A stretch of DNA of 64,000 nucleotides, from positions 25,399,891-25,463,890 of the forward strand of contig CM059573.1 in NCBI GenBank assembly GCA_030386875.1, read 5' to 3'. Under the pieces are notes generated by a model, which searched no databases, had not been told where the DNA came from, and was given only the letters and a program-made list of their open reading frames with translations. Below are positions 33,241 through 43,930 of the stretch, in pieces; the stretch's first letter is position 1, and the number at the start of each line of letters is the position of its first letter. The translations under genes and the position numbers were made by a program. This DNA is from Morinoia aosen. Lineage: Eukaryota; Arthropoda; Malacostraca; Amphipoda; Talitridae.

Positions 33241-34188
33241 TTTTTAGAATATGACTGGGTTCTTTTCTATTTGATGAAATAGCACATCTTGAGACATTTC
33301 TCGCAGATTGCAACCTAACGCTTCTATACTAAACGGAGTAAGGAAGCGTCCTTGGCAAATACGGTCAAATGCATAACTTCTCACACGCCTCATCCTTCTT
33401 GGGATTTGTATTACTATTTTTACAACTCAACAAGTATCTTTTCGATTACGTTGTGTGTTGAGTGTCTTGTTAGTCAATTTCGGTGATGGCACGGTTACAT
33501 TGGTCTTGGCGTATTTTTTCGAGGCCTGCTAGAAAGTGAGGTTTGCGAATTTGATAGTTTTTGGCATGTGAGTGGCTCTGCAATCTGGGCCAAATTAATC
33601 GACACTATAGAAAGCATTGCGAACTGTCTGCCAAGGATACTGGAGAGATTTTGCAATGATGGCTTGGCTTCGTCCCGCGCGGCTGAGTTCACTGATAGCT
33701 TTACGTTTCAACAGCTCCATTGGTTAATGTCTATGCATCGAACTCTAAATGTTAGCTTCAGGTTTCATTGATGGCTTAGCATTACTGATGCATTTCAGTA
33801 ATATCCAAATAATTCTTCATATGCTTCCAGTTAGTGATTAACAACTTCATTAATTTCCAAAATTTAGAGGGATTCTAATTATTAAAAGACTCTGGACACG
33901 TCTGTTAAATAATTCACCGTCAGTATGTGAGCTTTATACTAGCTTTGTTAAGAAGAAATAAGAACAATTCTAGAACAGGTAATGACACAACCGACAACTG
34001 CTTAATCTTGGTAGCCCGAAAGCCATGCTTTTCTCCTAAATAAAATATGCAGTTCGATATTTTGATATTTAATAATTTCTTTTAATACCATCAACAATTA
34101 TCCTAAAGTAGCTATTATAATAAATGAACCAAGCAATTGAATTCATCGGCGTTATTTTTTATTAATGACATTTTTTATGCTTTTCTAG
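33241..34188. other. Intronic or intergenic stretch
   Basis: A GC-richer bit near 33530-33720 is open on both strands (plus 67 codons with IWAKLIDTIESIANCLPRIL; minus 65 codons). No family was recognised for either reading. Confidence 0.35.
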
Positions 34189-34307
34189 GGCAAAAGGTAC
34201 AATTAATAGAGGGCGTTTTGGAGGTCAATATCGGACAGGAATCTAAGCACTTGAAAGCATTTGAAATTGAATCTATGGGCGTTAATATAGTTTGTGCTTT
34301 GGATTAA
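34189..34307 (+). CDS. Possible C-terminal CTLD exon
   Basis: After TTTATGCTTTTCTAG an open frame of 38 codons (phase 1) reads QKVQLIEGVLEVNIGQESK then HLKAFEIESMGVNIVCALD and stops at TAA 34305-34307. The closing V-N-I-V-C matches the L-P-V-V-C end of the intact gene at 3571 and the usual F-V/I-C end of C-type lectin domains. The partner cysteine of the last disulfide is not present (Phe in its place). It lies downstream of the signal-peptide exon at 31312 and the remnant at 33088 on the same strand, so it is offered as the end of that paralogue. Similarity is short, so chance is possible. Confidence 0.3.
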
Positions 34308-34680
34308 ATAATTAAACTCATACTTTCAAAATTGCTTTGTGAAGGCTTCAATTTATGCGAAAGACTAAATTTCTTCAAATTATGCCATACATTCATTTAT
34401 TCATACTGGTAGAGCATGAGAGAATTATTCACACAAATTAACCGTTCTTTCCATGTTTTTGAGATTTTCCTCAATGAACATGTTTTCAAACTGCATTTTA
34501 CCCTCCATAACTTCTAATAGCCAGCAGTTATTGGCGATTATTTCTATTGCACAAAATAAGCTTAGGTAGCGAGTGATATTTTTACAGCAAAAGCAGATTT
34601 AAAAATAATTTATTTTCCTCAACATCGATGAAGGCATTAGTTTGCCAGAGTGAACAGTAACTGTTACACCCATGCAACTT
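34308..34680. other. AT-rich spacer
   Basis: Nothing recognised. Confidence 0.4.
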
Positions 34681-34684
34681 GCAC

Positions 34685-35275
34685 ATGGAAGCTAGGGCCG
34701 CTAGCAGACGGGCTTTCATTGTGGCCACAAGTTTCTACAACTACACACCATCAGAATCTTCCCTGAGTACCTCCTGTGTACCAATCTCGCATATGCTTTC
34801 ACGTAGACTCTATGCACAAAATTATTTTACTCACCCATATACTCACATCCGTTCATTTTCAGTGATTTTATTGAAGATGACCAGCATCATTCGTTCGGAA
34901 AAACGATTCTATTCTACATTAACTCCAACTGCTTTCACACGAGTCCTTTTTGGAGCACCTGAAACCGAACTTTCTACTTCACTTTGCTTCACTCTCTTTT
35001 CAAGGTCAATTCCAGATAAGCTATTTCACGCATGTCATACCGTACGTAGCAACACACATCCATTACCTTCCAATACATTTATTCGCACATCTGTGCCTAA
35101 TTTTGCGTTACTGCTTGTCCTGCTTTACTACTGTAGGGATCTTACCACTATTTTATTATTTGAAATCCATCTTTACTTAATTCACATGAAACCTCGGTCC
35201 TATTATTCCATTTCTTTCTTAATCGTAACTTTTCCAGTACTCTACTGCTCTCCTCAGACTCGATCATCACCTTAA
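34685..35275 (+). other. Unrecognised long open frame, 196 codons from ATG
   Basis: Long for this AT-rich region, and open because the plus strand here is pyrimidine-rich (many TTC, ACT and CTT codons). The translation (MEARAASRRAFIVATSF..., Ser, Thr, Tyr and Phe rich) shows no domain, no signal peptide and no clear membrane segment except a weak LLLVLLYY run. A second frame is open within it (34950-35180). I think it is more likely the antisense of a worn element or a composition effect than a gene. Confidence 0.2.
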
Positions 35276-35860
35276 AATGGCAGCTATGTTTCTATATTAC
35301 CCAAATATCACCTCGATGTATTTACTTCAGTGTTTTACAATATCCAATACCATTTGTACTTGCCGACTTGACTCACTTGATACAATAATATCCTCTACAT
35401 TCATCCGACGATCCTGTTTTTTTCATAACGATCGGTCCCAAACTACTCATTTTCAGGTAGACAGCTAACTTGTCTGCGCACAGACAAGCAAACAGTGAGA
35501 CAAGAGCAACCCTCTCTCTCTTTTCTATTTATTTCAACTAACTTAATGTAAAAATTGCTCATTCCTTAGACTGCACTAGTATTTTCATGTGCCGACTCAA
35601 AATTCCCAATTGTATCAACTCAATACATCAATTTACAGGGTGAAAACTCCTCCATGAGTTTACTCTGTCTTCAGTATTCTATCAATATCAATGAATGATA
35701 AATGTTGATTTCTAACTATGGTATTTCCTAACCTATTTTTCTCAATTCTTCCACTATATTTGGAATAAATTGTTTCCACTTCAACCGTCTCTAAAAGTCC
35801 ATGCCTTTCTTCATGTGCATATAGTTACTTCATAGTGATAGTTTTGTTTATGCCTCCGTG
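35276..35860. other. AT/pyrimidine-rich spacer
   Basis: Continues the pyrimidine-rich character of the preceding frame. A 63-codon plus-strand frame at 35277-35468 is not protein-like. Confidence 0.4.
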
Positions 35861-36077
35861 AATAAAAGCTCGACAATCCTCACCTAGCGCTTTCAGTGTG
35901 CAGTGTACGCGTCAACTAAAGGGGCTTCGACGTTCAGCTTCGGTGCGTCTGAGGACCAGAACTGCGCCATCTCCCTGCCTACGTACCCTCTCGATCGGAG
36001 CCTGGGACATCTCCCAGCCTCACTGCTCTTTGTTCTCAACTCTCGGGCCTGCGCCTGTCGTTTCTCCTGAGTCTGAA
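35861..36077 (+). promoter_or_regulatory. TATA-initiator promoter plus leader exon, copy 2
   Basis: AATAAAAG at 35861-35868 is followed 32-33 bp later by TTTCAGTGTG with the initiator A at 35895. That is the expected spacing for an arthropod TATA plus TCAGT promoter. The presumed non-coding exon then matches the block at 1515-1698 over nearly its whole length and ends TCTGAA|GTGAGT at 36077/36078. This copy has the better promoter and the better donor. The next signal-peptide exon on the same strand is 45290, over 9 kb away, with several repeats between. Alternative reading: a dispersed GC-rich repeat, with MAQFWSSDA conserved on the minus strand. Confidence 0.45.
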
Positions 36078-36489
36078 GTGAGTTAATAATTATATGTGAG
36101 CATTGGCACTTGTAATTCAGTTCTTGCAATCGATTATACTAGAAATAGTCTTCATGTTACAGTTCAAATGATGTGTAATAGATCACATTTCATGAGGGGC
36201 GTATAGTGAACAGCCTTCTGCTGTCAAACATGGTGAACATGAAGTTACACATGTTTTTCATTTAACGTCTTGTTCCAAATGATTACCAAATTGTGGTGGT
36301 ATATACTGAAAACCTGTGCAGCCCCACAAATGCTTATTCAATAGATTTAAGTTTATTAAACATTAGCTAGATGTAGTATTCAAAAATCAATTCCTTGTGA
36401 CGGAATTAACACTCGTCGGTGACCTAATCCCATTACAAATTAGCTATTTCATTAGGTAAAGTAGATGTTTACCACAATGCTGTATACCT
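36078..36489. other. AT-rich spacer
   Basis: Nothing recognised between the leader exon and the interspersed repeat. Confidence 0.4.
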
Positions 36490-36990
36490 TCGAATGTTAT
36501 GAGGGTCATCCATGCCCCTGCCAGGCTCCTGTCGGTCCAGTGAGCTTTTTTTTTTGTTGTTGGAAAAGGACCCTTAGGTGGTGGACTGTTCGGTCCTAAA
36601 ATTTTATGCCGCTACAGACACTAGATCCCACACCCCCCCCCCCCCAGGGAGGGTAAGAGGACTAAAAATACTGAATTTTCAACCCAATTTTGATCCCTTA
36701 TAAAAACAAAACGGGAAATGGAAAATTTGAAACCGTAACTTTGTTTACAATGCTTCAACGATTCTAAAATTGTCTGTGGTTTTGTTCTAGCATCAAAACT
36801 CAATGACGTGTTCTCTTTTGAAATATCCATGAAAATGTACCAAAGAACTAATTTTTCGTAAAAGAAACAAAAAATAGGGCCTAAATCGAAAAAGTTACAT
36901 TAGTAAAAAAAGTTTACTTTCAACAAATACATATACTGGCCAAATTTCAAACGAATCGGACTAAAAAAGTTTAAAAAGCTGGATGACCCA
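36490..36990 (-). repeat. Interspersed repeat family R1, longest copy
   Basis: About 500 bp with several landmarks: GTAGCGGCATAAAATTTTAGG (minus reading), a poly-C/G run at about 36641-36654, GCTAGAACAAAACCACAGAC (minus, about 36773-36792), the GGGCCTAAATCGAAAAAGTT word near 36877 and CTGGCCAAATTTCAAACGAA near 36937. The same landmarks recur at about 57690-58040 on the plus strand and in part at 45970-46130. The tract also contains the arm sequence of the palindromic element split by the BEL insertion at 48294. It is non-coding and probably a non-autonomous DNA transposon or MITE relative. Confidence 0.6.
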
Positions 36991-37557
36991 ATTGTCACAC
37001 ATACAATCTGTTGATGTGTGTAGCATTTCCAGAATTTATAAAGCAGAAATTAAATTTGAAAATATGTAATATTCACATAAAAGTTTTTAGCTTTGTTTCC
37101 GATAACGCCAGTTCATTTTAGGAAAACGCTCAGCTCTATTTGTACTGATTTCAACTTGACATATACGCCCATACTCTATAGTAGATTTACGCCAAACTAA
37201 TTTTCGTCTTCCTAACACAAATAGAAGATCATTCGAAAATTAAGAGCTATGACTACAAACTGAGTGGCTCATACTCTGGTTCACTACACCAAGTCCCTTG
37301 TCGTCAGACACTCCGTAATTTAATTTTTTCGCCTTATCCTCAATATTGAACAGTAATATGGTTTACTCTTTTATGTTGTGTTGATACTACAGTACATATG
37401 GAGGAAGTGCAATTTTCTTAAACAAAGTTTAACTTAAATTTGGGACCATAGATGTGAACACTTTTTACTCGGTAACCGCTAGGTCAAAAATGCTTTGTTG
37501 AAAGTTACTGTGATACAACATTTGAAACGTTCTGGAAAAAATATGCTTTTGGAAAAT
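36991..37557. other. AT-rich spacer
   Basis: Nothing recognised up to the foldback element that starts at 37558. Confidence 0.4.
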
Positions 37558-38090
37558 CTGAAGGATATGACAGTAATCGATTTTCCACTTCTCGGTGCCT
37601 AAACCTAATTAATTGAATCAAAATAAACAAATTGTCTTCTATGCACTCTCGGTCTGAAATGATTATATTATGAGTCATAGAGGTAGATTTAGTTTCGTCT
37701 CTGATGACAAATGTGCTCGAATGAACACCTACTCATTGATTTTCGAATTTTTGTTGCTAGAATCATGGTAATAACATCGGAATAAACTACTATTTTTTAT
37801 ACACTTTTTTCGTCAAATGAGTATTTAACGTGGTATAGCGGTAGGTTTGGTTTCGTCTTTGATGACGAGTGAGCGGGAAGCAAAACTCCATTGCAGTGTT
37901 GCCATTCCACGGGATCGACGAATTTCTCTCCGCTTCAAACACTGAAGTTGCGGTAAGTAATATGCCGCTATAACTAATAAAATACTCATTTCAGACGGAA
38001 AGTGCATAGGCGAAAACTTGTTTATTTTCATTTAATTAACTATGTTTAGGCATTGAAATTTGCAAAATCGATTACTGTCATATCCTTCAG
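37558..38090. mobile_element. Foldback/MITE-like element with 130-bp inverted repeats
   Basis: The left arm (37558 to about 37690) opens CTGAAGGATATGACAGTAAT, and the right arm (about 37960-38090) closes with its exact complement ATTACTGTCATATCCTTCAG. Pairing continues inward through TGCCTAAAC, AAAATAAACAA, CTATGCACT and GTCTGAAATGA with few mismatches. Inside, the word GTTTCGTCTYTGATGAC occurs twice as a direct repeat (about 37693 and 37851). It has no coding capacity. No clear target duplication was found beyond the arms, so the class is open. Confidence 0.75.
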
Positions 38091-38930
38091 ATATACCATG
38101 GTTTTAAGAGCGACATTGAAATAAAAAGTAGAAATTGAAATTGCATTTTCATCGTGAAATCAGGAAACAGAATAATACCCTTGAATATTTGGATCATATA
38201 AAACAGATTTTTCAATTAGATTAGGTATTCACGGGACATAACGCTCATCTGCTGCCATTAAACCCTTTCTGCACAGATTCCGCGTTCCCTTAAAACCTTG
38301 ACTACGTTTGTGCGATTGCTACGGTTGGTTCGGTTAAGTTGTGAGTAGCAGAATTTATAAACCGACTGTACTACTCAAATCCATTCTTGTCCTTAATAGA
38401 AAGTGTGAAAAATTTAAGTGTACGATCATTTTAACTAGTATGCTGAAATCAATTCTGAAAAAGGAAGTGAAATTATGGAAATTTATGCCGGTATGCAAGT
38501 GAGCAATTTACTTAGTGGTACACATATGTCCCAAAGCGTAGTCCACGTGTTGCCTCCATACTAAATGGTGCCTCCCTATTCCTCTCTTTGGATCGCATTT
38601 GTTGCGGATAGGGAGGCTTAAACTAACCAATAATCTAATCTATAATGTAAACGAGCGTTGAAAGGGAACTTTGTGATATGTAAATTTCATTCCCATCCTT
38701 ATGTTTATGTGGTTGATATTTATTTATATGCAGCATTTTAAACGTATTGTGATTTTATGTTTAATGCCTATATTATTTTGGCGTGTCATTGGTGGGAAGG
38801 CGGTGATTTATTGGAAGTAAGATATTCAAGTAAATTTTTATTAAGAGAATGTTTAATTTTTGTGATAAAAGCTAAAAAAAAGAGCGGGATTCCTTGTCCT
38901 TCCTAATGTATTGTCTTATGTACCTGAGTT
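38091..38930. other. AT-rich spacer
   Basis: Nothing recognised between the two palindromic elements. Confidence 0.4.
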
Positions 38931-39087
38931 CCCAGTTGCACGGGCATCGATCTCATTAGATGTACAATATCGTACTGAGCTTGATGGGTCAATACATTCA
39001 CAATGCATTAAGTGTGAATGTATTGTAAGATCAAAAGCTTCCAGTGCAATATTGTACACCCCGTGAAGCGAGGCACGTGCAACCGGG
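38931..39087. repeat. Long imperfect palindrome
   Basis: The perfect inner hairpin is CAATACATTCACA at 38990-39002 and its complement at 39013-39025, with a 10-base loop. The outer arms also pair: CCCAGTTGCACGGG (38931-38944) with the complement within 39073-39087, and ATGTACAATAT with ATATTGTACA. The result is one foldback of about 157 bp. The flank 39090-39310 is GC-rich with short palindromes such as TGTCCAAAAAAGTGGACA (about 39210-39227). Confidence 0.7.
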
Positions 39088-39309
39088 AGCGATTTTTTAC
39101 CCTATAATCCATGGACGGCCAGCCGCGATTCGAATCTGGTTCTGAGGCGGTAAACGGCCGTTAGGTAGGGCGGAACAACGGCGATTCGCTGCAGTTTTGT
39201 GTCCAAAAAAGTGGACATTTGACCCTTAAACCGCGCGTAATACAACTAAAAAACGCCTAGGAACTGACGCGTACCCACCGGCGAAGCGTCCTTGATTTTC
39301 AATTGGGTA

Positions 39310-40325
39310 GGGAATTGCAAGTCTTGGAACGGCCAACATGATTTTTGAATGTATTTCTCATTCTTGCAAAGAAAATTTTCTGGGAACTTGTTCCAGATTC
39401 TAACTATTTTAAACGGAAAAAATGTTAACGTCTAGCCTGTCCGGAAACTTTTATTATCAATTTCTGGTTCTGACTCTGTCCTCAGGGTCGAAAATACCTT
39501 CTTGGGTAACATTATTGAAGTCATTAGGGCATTTAGAGGTTGATAAATTAATTGGCTTCGTAATAATCTTTTTTCAAGGGAAATGAGTGCAGTCACTCGG
39601 GAACGTCGCTCATAACTGGAGACACGAAGTTTTGGAATTTTCTTCGTTGTCCTACTCTAAATTCCCTCCATTTTGCTAATATTGCGTCTTTAAGTATGAG
39701 ACCAGAATTACTCTGCTCATTCTATCAGTAGGTATGGTCAGATCAGTGTCTCACCGAGGGGATAAATTTTTTCCATTGATTTCATTTTCCTCTTATGAAG
39801 CCAAAAATTTCTTTCGTATTTTTTATTATTTTTTTACTTGCTTGACATGATTGAGATCTATGGCAATAGTGGTGCCAAAATGTCTACACTACACTCGTTG
39901 TTAGTCTACACTAACAACTCTACAGCATCAATTAGATACTCATTCATGGTATGTAAGAAGTGCCGATTATTTCTTCCATTGCCCTTTAAGTGAGCTTTAG
40001 CCGAATTAAAGCCAAGCCGTCAAGTATTAGTCCATGGGAGAAGGCGGTTCAGGTCTGTTTGAATAGTTATTTTGTTTCAATCGGTGAAAGTTTTGTGACC
40101 AAATCGTTTATTTCAATGGTGAAAACGAGGTAAAAATTATTGGTATAGAAGATGAAGAGTAGCGGACGTATAATTTTTCCCTTGGGAACCTCTAAAGTTA
40201 CTTGTGTGCAGTTTATAAATGGTTTGCGAATCGACACTCTTCGGGTGCGATCGCTTAGCTAGTCTCGTATCCATCGAGAGGAGTTCCGGTTATTATCCTT
40301 GGCCGTTAACCTTTTTTGGGAATTT
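39310..40325 (-). pseudogene. LINE reverse-transcriptase/3'-end remnant
   Basis: Minus-strand reading over changing frames gives, in order, SRWIRD.LSDRTRRV, VPKGKIIRPLLFIFYTN (the P-Q-G block of reverse transcriptase), NDLVTKLSP, W.EFRVGQRRKFQNFV (the usual V-Q-R-R region), LKKDYYEAN.F and finally F..RLK.LEQVPRKFSLQE.EIHSK. The last resembles the F-R-V-V-N-x-W-N-x-L-P-x-x-V C-terminus of CR1/Jockey-type LINEs. The Y-A-D-D block is not readable, and many stops are present. It is an old copy, distinct from the full LINE at 20570. Confidence 0.6.
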
Positions 40326-40834
40326 TGACGAAGTCATTCCGAAACTTTGATTCAAAAATTATTAAAAACATATAACTATGATAAAAATATCAAAAAATAC
40401 TTGATTCGAGTTTTAAAAACGATAACTATACATAAATGATCAAACTCACAAAAACACGGAACGAATACCGAAGCCACTTTATAGATTGAACTAAAGAGGT
40501 GTAGGTTTTTTGGTGTACGCAACCTGTCAAAAATGACGGGAATCGATGATTTTCTACAAAATATGTTTCAGATGTGGATTGAAAACAAATAGGTCCAACC
40601 GAAAACAACCAGCGATTAAAATATTCTTAATATTGTGCACTGGTAAAACTCCTATCAAAAATAGTATCCTTGACTGCAGGACAGAGCGACAGACCAACTG
40701 AGTTTTAACGTGGTTTTACCACGATTTTCCATGCTAGGCTTCCCAATACTCTCCTAAGTCTCAACTACTGATATTCTATACAACCTAATCGAACCTACCA
40801 ATACAAATGATATTAATTCTGACTCTGAATCTGC
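40326..40834. other. AT-rich spacer
   Basis: Nothing recognised. A 60-codon minus-strand frame (40426-40608) is not protein-like. Confidence 0.4.
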
Positions 40835-41120
40835 ATGGTTAACACAACGAAAATTGTGGAGTTGAAGAAGCTTGTATCACAGGTACGCTCTTGCCCACTT
40901 TCGGCTGGAGGGTGCTTACGGCAACAAACCAATAGCAGCGCTCTTATCGCATTTGGTAGCACTGCTACCCCCAAATCTGGCTCCACTATTGGCCTAACGA
41001 CATTGCGTTTTGGTGACGTCATGAGTTTGTTTGAAATAAAGCCGTTCAATGAGCTAGACGAACAAGAGATGTATTTGCTCCCATAGAAATGATCCTACCT
41101 TGTTTCTTCTACCGTGGTGT
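40835..41120 (+). other. Small unrecognised frame with CCAAT and CRE-like sites
   Basis: An 83-codon ATG frame ends DVMSLFEIKPFNELDEQEMYLLP. The same stretch contains ACCAATAG, CTATTGGCC and a palindromic TGACGTCA (41013-41020). A CCGTGGTGTG word follows at about 41113. TGACGTCA followed by CCGTGGTGTG also occurs at 60762-60838, so the block may be a worn repeat or promoter fragment. I cannot assign a function to the frame. Confidence 0.2.
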
Positions 41121-42737
41121 GACACGCGGAGAGACGTACAGACGGACGGACGCAGGTCTTATAGTAGTATAGATATTACGTTTGATGATCGGTTCAAGTT
41201 TTTCTTCTTTCCGAAAGTATGTTATTGAAATTTATTTATTTTTTAGTTCCTGAGTTGAGAAAATATATTCCAAATATTCGTATACCTCATCATTATTTAT
41301 TTTCTACTGCATTTAATTCAATGAAATTTTCATGAAATGTGTTATACCGATATTGTGTTCTGACAACAATAAGTACTAAAATTCCCATACTCTGTACCAG
41401 ACTTAGTATTTTAATTCCATAAGTTAATTTTTTTGGGGTAGATGTAACCATGTGACATTTAATTGTATGTTTTCCATTCTTAGAGATGCACATTGAAGAA
41501 AAAGGTATCAGAGGTGCAATGAAAAAAATATGGAAATAGATTAATAATTAAAGTTTGATAAATGGTTCTAGGGAAGAAACAATCACAGGGTAGTATTTTC
41601 GCAGTCAGAGAATACGGGTAAAATTTAAAATCAGTTGCTAAGAAAATTAAAGGTTCCAATTCAATTGTTAAGTATCTTTTTGAAGATTTCCGAAGAGTAT
41701 GACAGCAGTAGATACAAAAATAATTCATCAAAATTATCTTCAACATGTCTCTAACCACCGATTAGAAAGGCTTGAATGGCAATCGAAATTTAAAAAAGTC
41801 TTCCAACTTTACTAAACGTAAATGCAGCCTCAAGAAGACTTTCAGGTTTTACATAAGTCGATACATTTCAACAGTTAGATCAACACAAGACACCATGTAC
41901 GTACAAAAAAAATTGTTATGAGTCGCGTAGAAAATAAGTGAAAGGAAGTGTCCTTTAGACAAAGGGAACTTGAAAAAAATATTATTAAATGGAAAATAGT
42001 GTAATTCGTAAGGAAATGGAGGATAACAATTGTATTTATACGATTTAGGTGACAATAGACAGATTTTTTTCCCAAAATGGCCCTCAGGCGTGAGTCACTA
42101 ATGATTTAAGGAGCATTTTCTTTTTATGGTTAGGCGGGTTTGAAGTGAATTGCGATTAAAATAGAATGAGATTTGCTAAAGTCTTTGGAAAAAACCCTAA
42201 CAGTTGTGTATCAACATGGAGTTTTATATCAACGCGTTGTTTTTCAACAGAAAAAAATCAACACGCGCCGAAAATATGCAAAAAGTTATTCCCCCCAACA
42301 ATATCGAAGTTCTTAATTAGTGAATTGGCTCAACGGACCTGAAGTTGATTGAAAAAGTATGGCTGTATTATATAAAAGCTCCTTAATAAGGACAGCGTCC
42401 CCATAGGAATCCATGTTTTTGAGATCACTTGAGAAACTAGGATTTTTGCGACTGTAAGAAGTGTAAGAGGTCAGGTACATCCTGTGAGAAAATGAGACTC
42501 GTACGTTCACTCGTTCGCCCGCTACAGGGGTTTGAAGAATGGGGGAGGGGAGGGGGAACTGCTATTTTATCATGTCATACCTCCCCCTTGGCTTTTTGTT
42601 CACGGCGCGACGTTGCTATGTCATCTCCTATGTCTCTGTATTACTCAATAATGATTTAAGGGGTCTGACCTGAACAAAAAGTAAAAAAAAATTAATTTCA
42701 ATTGTTTACATATCTTTGTTTTGCCTATATTGAACAC
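41121..42737. other. AT-rich stretch, nothing recognised
   Basis: Several short minus-strand frames (41293-42510) are Tyr, Phe and His rich, as expected from AT-rich chance frames. A purine run (GGGGGAGGGGAGGGGG) is at about 42541-42557. Confidence 0.4.
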
Positions 42738-43069
42738 CTCGGACTTTGGGGTTTCAAAATGTATCTCCTCTGACAATTTTCGAGCTACAGTGATGATATT
42801 AGTATCATTGGATGCGGGAAGACAAGGGCTTTCCAAAAACTTGAAATGTTTTTCAAAATTGTTTGTTGTTCAAAAGTTATGACGCCATAAATCCGCATTT
42901 TTTCGAAAAAAATGCTATCAAATTTTTCAATTTTTTCATTTAAAACTGTAAATTTAGGGAAAAGCATTCAAGTTTTTGGAATGTCCACATGTTTCCCTAT
43001 CCAATGATACCAAAACCATCACTGTAGCTCAAAAACTATCGGAGGAGATGCATTTTGAAACCCCACCTC
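42738..43069. mobile_element. Foldback element with about 110-bp inverted repeats
   Basis: The left arm (about 42738-42847) contains GGGGTTTCAAAATG, ATCTCCTC, GAGCTACAGTGATG, GTATCATTGGAT and CCAAAAACTTGAA. The right arm (about 42961-43069) carries the complements of all five in reverse order. The spacer of about 110 bp is AT-rich. It is non-coding; the two frames at 42785-42967 (minus) and 42976-43191 (plus) are mirror translations of the arms. The class cannot be told without other copies. Confidence 0.7.
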
Positions 43070-43801
43070 CCAAAATCTCGTTCTCTATGAATATCTCGTT
43101 TTCTATGGGGACAATCGCATTTTTTATAGAAGATAAACGATTTCAAATTGCATTTCGTATCAGTATGTCAAATTTCATTGCTCTAGGCTAAATAACGAAG
43201 AAAAAGTTCTGGAAGAGGGATGCTGTCCTTGTTAATTAATTAATTTAATGAAATGGAAAAAAGTCCCAAAGCAAATGAACGTCTTTTCTTCATTCATTTC
43301 AGTAAGATATTTGACGTGTAGACATTGCAATGTATTTTGAAATTTCTTTAGGATGAAATTTAGTTTGTGTCACTGCCCAGCACCCTCTTGTAAAAAGATT
43401 CATCGGTAAATAAATATGGTTTTGAATGAAAATCCATTCTGACGTTCGAGAAAGGAACAAAATTTTCTAATTTTGAAATTATGATTTTTCTTCATGAAGA
43501 AACCTGCTAAGACCAATCGAAAGAGAATCTACTCAGTTAAAAATATAAGCGTTTTCAAGTAGTTTTTGTGTCGCGGTAGGCAAATCTTCTAGGCATGTTT
43601 TATTCTGAAAAGCAGCAGTTTTTTGGTCGCCATGTCCATTTTATGTGGCAGTAAAAAATGGCTTCAAAACCATTGCATTTATTTTTCAACTTCTCGGAAA
43701 TTCCAAACTTTATCTGCTACGTATCGACTTTCCACGGCCCCAATTCGAACTTCTACGGCTTTTCGATGCTCTTAATCGGCTCTCTGCCGACCTTACCCTA
43801 C
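43070..43801. other. AT-rich stretch before a tandem repeat
   Basis: Nothing recognised. The frames starting at 43645 and 43658 are carried mainly by the tandem repeat that follows. Confidence 0.4.
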
Positions 43802-43930
43802 CTTATACCGGCTTCCCACCGCATTTTATCGACCTTGCCCGAGCTTATACCGGCCTCCCACCGCATCATATTAATCTTGCCCGAGCTCCTACCGGCCTCC
43901 CGCCGCATCATATCGACCTTGTCTGAACTT
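43802..43930. repeat. 42-bp tandem repeat, three units
   Basis: Units start at 43802, 43844 and 43886. Each reads CTTATACCGGCCTCCCACCG, then CATCATATCGACCTTGCCCG and AG, with a few changes. The period is a multiple of three, so frames stay open and encode 14-residue repeats such as YTGLPPHHINLARA. Strong GC contrast with the flanks. Coding use is not supported otherwise. Confidence 0.85.

Noticed and set aside
34679-35275. 198-codon frame as a membrane or secreted protein gene
   Set aside because: Starts at TTG, is pyrimidine-driven in composition, has a second frame open within it and no recognisable domain.
42785-43191. Two small frames on opposite strands as separate genes
   Set aside because: They are mirror translations of the two arms of an inverted repeat.
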